From positions 1 to 22,149 of the forward strand of contig CALROG020000050.1 in assembly GCA_943369755.1 (NCBI GenBank): DNA of 22,149 nucleotides. The letters run 5' to 3'. This document shows positions 7,722-14,063 of the stretch, piece by piece; position 1 is the stretch's first letter, and every line of letters begins with the position of its first letter. The translations under genes were made by a program, and so were the position numbers. The DNA is from CALROG01 sp943369755 (GTDB lineage Bacteria; Pseudomonadota; Gammaproteobacteria; Burkholderiales; Burkholderiaceae_C). The notes under the pieces were generated by a model. The model saw only the letters and a program-made list of their open reading frames with translations. It made no database searches and was not told the DNA's origin.

Positions 7722-8482
7722 GGCGCTGGCTGCACATGCCCGTTGTGCTGTTTGCTGCGACCGTCGCACTGGCGCAGCCTGCCAAAGACCTGCGTCGTTC
7801 GGGTTACGACGACATGCGTCCCGCCACCCAGGCGATTCAGCGCGACGATGCACAAAACCCCGCCATGCTTTGGGTGGCGGAGGGCGCGGCCCTGTTCCAG
7901 CGGCCTGCACTGGCGCAAAGCAAAGCCTGTATTGCCTGCCACAGCATGGCCAGCATGCGCGGCGTGGCCGCGCGCTACCCGGCATTCGACACGCTGCTTG
8001 CACGCCCCGTCAGCCTGTCGCATCGCATCAACCTTTGCAGGCAGCGGCATCAGAACCAGGACGCACTTGCACCAGAAAGCCAGCCGCTGCTGGCACTGGA
8101 GACCTGGGTCGCCTACCAATCACGCGGTGAGCCGATTGCATCGCTTACCGATGCGCGTTTGGTACCGCACCGCGACAGTGGTGAAAAGTTGTTCAACCGG
8201 CGTATTGGTCAGCTCGGATTGTCGTGCGCACAATGCCACGACCAAAGCGCTGGCCAACGGCTTGGCGGCAGCACTATTGCGCAAGGGCATCCCACGGGCT
8301 ACCCCATTTATCGCCTCGAATGGCAGTCAGTGGGCTCATTGCCCCGCAGGCTGCGTGGTTGCATGACGGGGGTGCGTGCGGAACCGCTCGAGGCCCACAG
8401 CCTGGAGATGACTGAACTTGAGCTGTACCTGGCCGCCCGAGCCATGGGCATGCGCCTGGAAACGCCGGGCGTTCGACCCTGA
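7718..8482 (+). CDS. soxA: L-cysteine S-thiosulfotransferase subunit SoxA (diheme type)
   Basis: Periplasmic cytochrome of 254 residues; SoxAX joins thiosulfate to the SoxY cysteine. Signal peptide about 1-20 (TVALAQ). Two heme sites are present, CIACH (Cys71/Cys74/His75) and CAQCH (Cys170/Cys173/His174), which makes it the diheme type. Cys107 in RINLCRQR matches the conserved cysteine of the N-terminal domain, and Cys215 in LRGCMTGVRAEP sits where the active-site heme-ligand cysteine is expected. All functional residues known for SoxA are therefore kept. Last sox gene of the run: no soxB or soxCD follows, only an EVE-domain gene 14 nt downstream. Confidence 0.93.
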   Translation: MRRWLHMPVVLFAATVALAQPAKDLRRSGYDDMRPATQAIQRDDAQNPAMLWVAEGAALFQRPALAQSKACIACHSMASMRGVAARYPAFDTLLARPVSLSHRINLCRQRHQNQDALAPESQPLLALETWVAYQSRGEPIASLTDARLVPHRDSGEKLFNRRIGQLGLSCAQCHDQSAGQRLGGSTIAQGHPTGYPIYRLEWQSVGSLPRRLRGCMTGVRAEPLEAHSLEMTELELYLAARAMGMRLETPGVRP

Positions 8483-8496
8483 CGGAAAAACCGCGC

Positions 8497-8967
8497 ATGA
8501 CCAACTACTGGCTGATGAAGTCCGAGCCCGACGAATGCTCGATTGACGACGCGCTCGCAGCGCCCGCTGCAACGGTTGCCTGGACTGGTGTGCGCAACTA
8601 TCAAGCACGCAACTTCATGCGAGACAGCATGCAAGTGGGTGATGGCGTGCTGTTCTATCACTCAAGTTGCCCCCAACCGGGGATTGTGGGGATTGCGAGC
8701 GTGGCATCTGGCACCCGGACCGACCCGACACAATTTGACCCCCAGTCGCCCTACTTCGATCCTACCTCCACCCCCGGGGCACCACGCTGGCTGATGCTGG
8801 ACGTGAAAGCGCTGCGCAAAACCCGACTGCTTGGGCTGGCGGAGCTACGTGCAACGCCCGCACTGGCTGAAATGCGGCTCTTGCAGCGTGGCAACCGGCT
8901 GTCTGTGATGCCAGTTGACGCTGTTCATTGGGCGCTGATTGCGGACGCCCTGCTTAGTCGAGCTTGA
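8497..8967 (+). CDS. EVE-domain protein (THYN1/YTH-like PUA superfamily)
   Basis: A single-domain protein of 156 residues. Hallmarks are the start NYWLMKSEPDE, the WTGVRNYQARNFMR block at about 28-41, and GDGVLFYHSSC with GIVGIASV. EVE domains bind modified bases in nucleic acids, and bacterial ones are often found near restriction or RNA-related genes; the role here is unknown. It starts 14 nt after soxA with only a weak GGA ribosome site and may ride on that operon's transcript without a functional link. Its last 14 nt overlap the 3' end of the convergent Bug gene. Confidence 0.9.
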   Translation: MTNYWLMKSEPDECSIDDALAAPAATVAWTGVRNYQARNFMRDSMQVGDGVLFYHSSCPQPGIVGIASVASGTRTDPTQFDPQSPYFDPTSTPGAPRWLMLDVKALRKTRLLGLAELRATPALAEMRLLQRGNRLSVMPVDAVHWALIADALLSRA

Positions 8968-9949
8968 TGCCCAGGTCCACCGCGAGCTTGATCCAGACCG
9001 GCACCACCTCCTCCCACTCGCGCCGGGTCTCTTGCAGGCTTTTTGGCTTGTTGGGGATGGCAAAGGTTTCGCGCAACTTGGCTGCGCGTTCGGTGTTCGC
9101 GCCCTCAACCACAACCTGCGACAGCGCTTTGAGAACGGCCTCTGGCGTGCCCGTGGGCGCCATCAGCGGCAAACCTCCCTCCAGGCGCACAAGGCGCCCG
9201 GCAACGCCCTGCTCTACCAGAGTTGGTACGTCAGGCAGGCGCGGCGACCGGTACAGCCCGGTCACCCCGATGGGCCGCACGCCGCGGGGCTGCACCGTGG
9301 CAAATGCCTGGTAGCTGCCAATTGCAATTTGAAGCTGGCCTGACGCAACATCGACCCACATGGGTGACTCGCCGCGGTAGTGCACAGCCAGAATTTTTGT
9401 GCCCTCGCTGCGGTTGGTCTGGTCGGCCACCATGTGGGGGTAAGACCCAGGCGCGTAGGTGCCCATGGAGGTGGTGTTGGTTTTGGCGAACTCAATGAAC
9501 TCGCGAAAGTTGCGCACGGGCACTTTTTCGCTCACGCCCACCACCAACGGGCCCGACGGAAAGTTGGCCACCGGCGTGAGGTCTTTGTCCAGGTTGTAGG
9601 GCAGCTTGCTGTAGAGCACGCGGTTCTGCCAGACCGTGCCGGAGGTGGTCATGAGCAGTGTGTAGCCATCGGCGGGCGACTTGACTACTGCGTCAATGCC
9701 AATGATGGCACCGGCACCAGGCCTGTTTTCCACCACGGCGGGCACCCCGAACTTGGCCGTGAGCTGTTCCGCATACATCCGGGCGTAGGCATCTGTCAGG
9801 CCCCCCGGAGGAAACGCCACTACGATGCGGATCGGCTTGCTGGGCCAGCGCGCCGTCTGAGCGATGGTTGCGGGCACCACCGCACTCGCCAGAACGGCCG
9901 CCGAGGCAGAGAGAAATTTGCGGCGCGACGCCGGGACAAGCAAAGTCAT
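8954..9949 (-). CDS. Bug-family tripartite tricarboxylate transporter substrate-binding protein, copy 2
   Basis: Periplasmic binding protein of 331 residues with a clear twin-arginine signal, SRRKFLSASAAVLAS at 8-22, cleaved near TIAQ. The mature protein begins with the Bug block WPSKPIRIVVAFPPGGLTDAYARM and carries GAGAIIGIDAVVKSPADGYTL. The central and C-terminal blocks (GTPEAVLKALSQVVVEG, REWEEVVPVWIKLAVDLGIKLD) fit the family. AAGGGTG precedes the ATG at 9949. No transporter membrane genes are near. The LysR gene lies upstream on the same strand with a 200-nt gap, so common regulation is possible but not shown. Confidence 0.92.
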   Translation of the reverse strand: MTLLVPASRRKFLSASAAVLASAVVPATIAQTARWPSKPIRIVVAFPPGGLTDAYARMYAEQLTAKFGVPAVVENRPGAGAIIGIDAVVKSPADGYTLLMTTSGTVWQNRVLYSKLPYNLDKDLTPVANFPSGPLVVGVSEKVPVRNFREFIEFAKTNTTSMGTYAPGSYPHMVADQTNRSEGTKILAVHYRGESPMWVDVASGQLQIAIGSYQAFATVQPRGVRPIGVTGLYRSPRLPDVPTLVEQGVAGRLVRLEGGLPLMAPTGTPEAVLKALSQVVVEGANTERAAKLRETFAIPNKPKSLQETRREWEEVVPVWIKLAVDLGIKLD

Positions 9950-10074
9950 AAAGCACCCTTGAACAACGCACAGGCTTCAGTCTAGCGACGGATCGCATCA
10001 ACCCCCTTTGGCGGAAACCCGACCCGACTGGCGCATAGGCGACTATGACTGACAAAACTCGTTGGCGCGAGCGT

Positions 10075-10094
10075 CCCCGCTTGAGACAGCGGGG
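10075..10094. other. perfect inverted repeat / hairpin between LysR and Bug copy 2
   Basis: CCCCGCT and AGCGGGG form a 7-bp GC-rich stem with a 6-nt loop, extendable by CG/CG past a T-T mismatch. It lies 56 nt past the LysR stop and 125 nt before the Bug start. There is no U-run on either side, so an intrinsic terminator for lysR is possible but not typical. Confidence 0.3.
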
Positions 10095-10149
10095 TCGTCA
10101 TGTCTACCGACAACTATCCGGTGCACCGTGGAGCCTGCCGCCACAGCAG

Positions 10150-11058
10150 CTAGAAGCGCGTTGTCCACCAAGACTCACCCATTTGCCCATGCAGCCATTC
10201 AATGAACCCCGTCACCTTGGCCGGAACCATGCGCGGGGATGGGTAAACCGCATGAATTTCCTGCGGCGGCAGCGTCCACGCATCAAGTAGCGCCACCAGC
10301 GCGCCACTCTTGACGGACTCGTAAACCACATAGGTTGGCAGAGCCGCAATACCAAAACCAGCTCGGGCGGCCGTCAATAGCGCAGACTTGTTGTTGGAGC
10401 GCAGTGGCCCCTTGACCTGCACGGTGAGCGCCTTGCCCTTGGCACTGCTGAAGTGCCAACGCGAATCATTTTGAACCGTGCTGCAGATCAGCGCGTCGTG
10501 CAGCGCCAGATCACCGGGTGCCACGGGCCTATCGCGGCGGGCCAGATAGCTTGGTGCGGCAACAACCGTCCAAGGATTCAGGCCCAAATAGCGTGCGCCC
10601 AGGGTGGAGTCCGCCAGGCGGCCCATGCGAATCGCAACATCAATCCCCTGCTCGACCATATTCACCAGGTGGTCGTCGAACAGCAGCTCAATGTGCAGCT
10701 TCGGGTTGAGTTGAAGAAAACGCAACACCAGTGGTGCCAAAACACGGCGGCCAAAATCCATCGTGGTGCTAATGCGCAGGCCGCCTTGCACTTGCGATTG
10801 CATCAGTGCCGCCACGGTCTCCGCTTCCTCTACATGGTGCGCAATCAGTTTGCACTTTTCATAGTAGAGGGAGCCAATTTCTGTTGGTGACACACCATGC
10901 GTGCTTCGGTGCAGCAGGCGGGCACCAAGTTGTTTTTCTAGCTGGGCCACAAGTTTTGTTGCCGTAGGCTGGCCGATGCCAATATCTACTGCGGCCTTGC
11001 TAAAGGAGCCCAAATCCACGACCCGGATAAAAAGCTTTGCGGCTTGAAAACGGTCCAT
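10150..11058 (-). CDS. LysR-family transcriptional regulator
   Basis: A 302-residue regulator. The winged helix-turn-helix occupies about residues 1-60 (MDRFQAAKLFIRV, then GSFSKAAVDIGIGQPTATKLVAQLEKQLG and LLHRSTHGVSPTEIG), resembling the DsdA/CrgA-like branch. The effector-binding domain follows from about 90, with DVAIRMGRLADSTLGAR and GIAALPTYVV. The frame extends 44 codons further upstream, but the extra segment is unlike any LysR protein and MDRFQAA is a standard start. It is divergent from Bug copy 3 across a 199-nt region with a LysR-type box, so it most likely controls that gene and itself. The effector is unknown. Confidence 0.92.
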   Translation of the reverse strand: MDRFQAAKLFIRVVDLGSFSKAAVDIGIGQPTATKLVAQLEKQLGARLLHRSTHGVSPTEIGSLYYEKCKLIAHHVEEAETVAALMQSQVQGGLRISTTMDFGRRVLAPLVLRFLQLNPKLHIELLFDDHLVNMVEQGIDVAIRMGRLADSTLGARYLGLNPWTVVAAPSYLARRDRPVAPGDLALHDALICSTVQNDSRWHFSSAKGKALTVQVKGPLRSNNKSALLTAARAGFGIAALPTYVVYESVKSGALVALLDAWTLPPQEIHAVYPSPRMVPAKVTGFIEWLHGQMGESWWTTRF

Positions 11059-11085
11059 CTGCAAAGTAGACCACGAGCTTCGTTC

Positions 11086-11123
11086 AATAAGCAATATTCC
11101 CAAAAAGAATAACCATAATTCCC
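11086..11123. repeat. two imperfect 16-bp direct repeats, 22 nt apart, in the lysR/bug promoter region
   Basis: AATAAGCAATATTCCC (11086-11101) and AATAACCATAATTCCC (11108-11123) match at 13 of 16 positions. The 22-nt period is about two helical turns, so a protein could contact both on one DNA face. They overlap the ATTC-N7-GAAT box and form an AT-rich island in GC-rich DNA. Confidence 0.5.
11095..11111. promoter_or_regulatory. candidate LysR-type operator (ATTC-N7-GAAT, T-N11-A)
   Basis: TATTC (11095-11099) and GAATA (11107-11111) are a perfect 5-bp inverted repeat with a 7-nt spacer, and T97/A109 satisfy the T-N11-A rule for LysR-type regulators. The site is 37 nt upstream of the lysR start and 146 nt upstream of the divergent Bug start, as expected for autorepression plus activation of the neighbour. 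Binding is an inference. Confidence 0.5.
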
Positions 11124-11257
11124 GGCGCGGTACTTCCGCGAAGGCGCTGCTCTGGCGGACCATTGCTGGGTAAGCACGCGGAACAGCCAAATAAAAAAAG
11201 CTGCCTTGCGGTGGTTATCGAATCCACCGCAGCGTGCCAAACAACAGGAGACAAACG

Positions 11258-12232
11258 ATGATGCGCCTTCGCCCCCACCTAATTGCCCTAAGCGTTTTCG
11301 CGGCCACACTACCCGGCTTGACAGCTGCGCAGACCTACCCCAACAAACCAGTGCGCCTGGTAGTGCCCTTCGCCCCTGGAGGCACAACCGATTTACTGGC
11401 CCGGGTCATTTCGGTGAAGATGGGCGCGGCACTGGGTCAACCCGTTGTCGTGGAAAACAAGGGCGGTGCTGGCGGCGCGATCGGTGCGGCCGAGGTCGCC
11501 AAGTCGCCGCCTGACGGTTATGTGTTACTGATGTCTTCGGTTTCGACAATGGCCGCCAACCCGGCGATCAACCCCAAGACCCCATACAACCCCAACACAG
11601 ACTTTGTTCACATCATCAACGTCGCAGCGACGCCCATGGTGGTGGCAGTCCATCCATCATTTCCGGCCAAGAACTACAAAACCTTTTTGGAAACCCTGCA
11701 AAAGGAACAGGGCAAACATAGCTACGGTTCCGCAGGAACCGGAACCATCGGCCATCTGTTGGCCGAACTGTACAAGAGCACCGCGAGGGTGTTCGTTACC
11801 CACATCGCGTATCGCGGTTCTGGCCCGGCGTTGAACGATGTCGTGGCCGGGCAACTGCCGATCATTGTCGACAATCTCCCCACAGCCCTGCCCTTCATCC
11901 AGGACAAGCGCTTGATCCCGATAGTCGTGTCGGCGCCGAAACGCCTTGCCGCCCTGCCGGACGTTCCGACGTTTGCCGAAGTGGGGCTGGGGTCTGTCAA
12001 CCGCATGTCTTTTTTGGGTGTATCTGCCCCCAAAGGAACAACCAAGGCAGTGGTCGACAAGTTAAACGCGGCCGTGAAGTTCGCGCTGGCCGATGCCAAC
12101 GTCAAAGAGCGTATAGAAGCCACCGGGGCTATTGTGGTGAGCAACTCCCCTACCGAGTACCAAACACAGATAGCTGATGAGTTGTCCACATACCAGCGCG
12201 TGGTGCGCCAGCAGAATCTGAAGCCGGACTGA
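11258..12232 (+). CDS. Bug-family tripartite tricarboxylate transporter substrate-binding protein, copy 3
   Basis: Periplasmic binding protein of 324 residues. Sec-type signal peptide at about 1-24 (LIALSVFAATLPGLTAAQ), then the Bug block YPNKPVRLVVPFAPGGTTDLLAR. Further family features are GGAGGAIGAAEVAKSPPDGY and GSAGTGTIGHLLAELYKS. The start at 11258 is fixed by CAGGAG 7 nt upstream; the open frame goes 8 codons further but would bury that site. It is divergent from the LysR gene, the usual arrangement for Bug genes controlled by a dedicated regulator. No membrane components are present. Confidence 0.93.
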   Translation: MMRLRPHLIALSVFAATLPGLTAAQTYPNKPVRLVVPFAPGGTTDLLARVISVKMGAALGQPVVVENKGGAGGAIGAAEVAKSPPDGYVLLMSSVSTMAANPAINPKTPYNPNTDFVHIINVAATPMVVAVHPSFPAKNYKTFLETLQKEQGKHSYGSAGTGTIGHLLAELYKSTARVFVTHIAYRGSGPALNDVVAGQLPIIVDNLPTALPFIQDKRLIPIVVSAPKRLAALPDVPTFAEVGLGSVNRMSFLGVSAPKGTTKAVVDKLNAAVKFALADANVKERIEATGAIVVSNSPTEYQTQIADELSTYQRVVRQQNLKPD

Positions 12233-12330
12233 GCCGACCGGCTCTGCACCGTCAAACATCCCGAACCGTAGTGGACTATGGGTGTTCAGGGCATTGGAGG
12301 GCAGTTCATCGTCAGCACATCACGCACTTG

Positions 12331-13281
12331 TCAAGACTCAGGCTTCCCGCAGAGCATCGCCATGTCCGACAGCATTTGTGTCTCTGAAATGCCAACGCGA
12401 TTGCGAAAACTGACGTCGACAATACCGCTTGTCCATGCTGCGTGCTCCCCTGCGACGCCCCGGATTTGAACCACGCCGGCGGACTCCAGCCGCTGCAGGT
12501 GCGCTGCCTGCGAGCCATCCAGATGCAAATTCACCCGATAGCTCGCCCGCATGCCACTGCCCACATTGCTGGGGCAACTGGTCAAGTAGCCGAGTTTTGC
12601 ATCGGTACAGAAATCCAGCCGGTCCGCCAGGCGGGACATGACCAGACCGATCGCCAGATGGCAAGCGGACAAACACATGCCGGGCATGACAACTGCAATC
12701 CGCAGGTGATCTTCTTCATTGATCCACACCGACAGCTGCCTTTGCTGCGCATGAAAGACGCTTCTCCCCACTGGCCAATCAGCGTGAATACCCGCTGCAG
12801 CCATATATTTGTCGTCAGGTCCGAAGGCAAGGCAATTCGCAATCATGGCGTCGAGTTGACTCTGCGGCACATCCTGTAGCCGCACGACAGAACCCTGGAA
12901 GTCAGGTGTGAGGCGGCGGCAAGCATGCGCTACTTTCTTTTGCACACTCAGCCGCTCTGGCCTCGACATCCGGGCGGGAAAAACATAGCCAGCGAGATTG
13001 CGTGCCATCCTGATTCTGGTGGAAACCACCGCCGCTGGATTCAGGCAAGCCAAGTCAGTCCGGGGAGTCAGGCTAGGGGCCTGAAAACTCTGGAGGATGG
13101 GGTCGAACAGTTCGCGAAAAACATCATAGCTTTGGTAGTCAGGTGCATAAACGCCGACTGAACTGTCAGGATGGCGCAGGCCCGAGCGGATCACGTCCTG
13201 AAGCCGAAAGCCGTTGGGCGTTACCCGCGTCTCCAACGCCGCTTGGCGAGCCTTTGTCAGATAGCGGGTCAACAGGGACAC
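12331..13281 (-). CDS. phosphagen (ATP:guanidino) kinase, arginine-kinase-like
   Basis: A 316-residue ATP:guanido phosphotransferase, a family that reversibly moves phosphate between ATP and a guanidino compound and is mostly animal, with few bacterial members. The specificity loop DSSVGVYAPD (39-48) is close to the arginine kinase loop. Nucleotide-binding arginines are all present: Arg89 and Arg91 (STRIR), Arg194 (NEEDHLR), Arg245 (GSGMRAS), Arg274 (QIRG). So are the catalytic Glu190, the reactive Cys236 (TSCPSNVG) and the loop glutamate Glu279 (AGEH). It is shorter than the usual 350-360 residues, lacking about 20 at the N-terminus plus internal loops. It starts with GTG, 23 nt after the lipoprotein gene, without a visible Shine-Dalgarno, so expression may depend on coupling. 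Last gene of the five-gene operon. Unlike McsB it has the full two-domain phosphagen kinase pattern. Confidence 0.92.
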   Translation of the reverse strand: MSLLTRYLTKARQAALETRVTPNGFRLQDVIRSGLRHPDSSVGVYAPDYQSYDVFRELFDPILQSFQAPSLTPRTDLACLNPAAVVSTRIRMARNLAGYVFPARMSRPERLSVQKKVAHACRRLTPDFQGSVVRLQDVPQSQLDAMIANCLAFGPDDKYMAAAGIHADWPVGRSVFHAQQRQLSVWINEEDHLRIAVVMPGMCLSACHLAIGLVMSRLADRLDFCTDAKLGYLTSCPSNVGSGMRASYRVNLHLDGSQAAHLQRLESAGVVQIRGVAGEHAAWTSGIVDVSFRNRVGISETQMLSDMAMLCGKPES

Positions 13282-13304
13282 TGAGCGGCGGTACCAGGAC
13301 AGGA

Positions 13305-14063
13305 CTAGGGACCGGAACAGTAAGCGTCGGTTTCCTGCTGCGTAAGTACGGTTGCGGATGTGTTGGCCTGAACCAAAAACTCGGAAGCGCCATAGCGATT
13401 CGGCTGCGCATTGACCTGATTCCAGTCATAGGTGTAACCCAGACGGGTAAACGGATAGCCGGGACCACCTGGGCCGCCCACCACGAAGGAGTCCGCCATT
13501 TGTTTGAGCACATAATCGCGCACGTCAGCCGCCCTGCCGGCCTGAATCCCGACCGTACATACCGGGCTGTGCGGCCTGCTTTCATCAATGCCAAGGCAGG
13601 GTCTGTCCAGGCGCTCGCGTGCGACCTCCATCGTCACAAACTGGGCCTTGCGGAACTGTACCGGTGGGTCCAGCGGCAAGCCGAGCAGTTGCTCCAGGCG
13701 TTGGCGCAAGGCATCGCCCCGCAACCCCCATGCCCGGCAGCGCGCCTGCACCTCGCCAGCCAGCGTGACCCAGATGCGATCTGGTGGCGTGGTCGTCGTG
13801 CAGCTTGTATCGGGCGCTTTACACGGGGTTCGGCTTTGCGTCACCCAGGAAACGACGCGAACCCTGTCACCCGCCGGCAAGGGCATCAATGCATTGACCT
13901 TGCGGGGGCTGGCCACCGCAGCGTCTGCAATTGCGGCCTCGTAGGCCGCACTCGGCACCATGACCGATGGCGCGACAGCCGCGCAGCCGGACAAGCTCAG
14001 CGCCATCACCCACATTAGTGCAACGCCCATCCGGCGAACATCAAGCTGCAAATCAGTCGTCAT
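13305..14063 (-). CDS. cysteine-rich lipoprotein of unknown function
   Basis: A 252-residue protein that I do not recognise. The N-terminus has a type II signal peptide with lipobox LSGC (Cys27), so it should be lipid-anchored facing the periplasm. The mature part has six more cysteines (81, 88, 109, 156, 169, 249), enough for three disulfides, and a glycine-proline loop GGPGGPGYP at about 197-203. Codon use resembles its neighbours and the long antisense open frame is a shadow. Its start overlaps the stop of the TAXI-like gene (ATGA), and the phosphagen kinase follows. Its role is probably tied to the binding proteins of this operon, perhaps as an accessory lipoprotein. Confidence 0.85.
   Translation of the reverse strand: MTTDLQLDVRRMGVALMWVMALSLSGCAAVAPSVMVPSAAYEAAIADAAVASPRKVNALMPLPAGDRVRVVSWVTQSRTPCKAPDTSCTTTTPPDRIWVTLAGEVQARCRAWGLRGDALRQRLEQLLGLPLDPPVQFRKAQFVTMEVARERLDRPCLGIDESRPHSPVCTVGIQAGRAADVRDYVLKQMADSFVVGGPGGPGYPFTRLGYTYDWNQVNAQPNRYGASEFLVQANTSATVLTQQETDAYCSGP

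Noticed and set aside
6507..8482. Complete thiosulfate-oxidising sox cluster
   Set aside because: No soxB or soxCD gene lies in the window; the gene after soxA is an EVE-domain protein.
11059..11190. N-terminal extension of the LysR regulator to 11190
   Set aside because: It would read through the AT-rich operator region and puts 44 unrelated residues before the standard MDRFQAA start.
12331..13281. McsB-type protein arginine kinase instead of phosphagen kinase
   Set aside because: McsB lacks the N-terminal specificity-loop region; this protein has it (SSVGVYAPD) as well as the LFDPIL helix, and no mcsA, clpC or ctsR is near.
13143..14018. Long plus-strand open frame (291 codons) opposite the lipoprotein gene
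   Set aside because: It lies antisense to a gene with a lipobox and ATGA coupling, its product is Arg/His/Gln-rich with no recognisable domain, and GC-rich DNA commonly opens such shadow frames.
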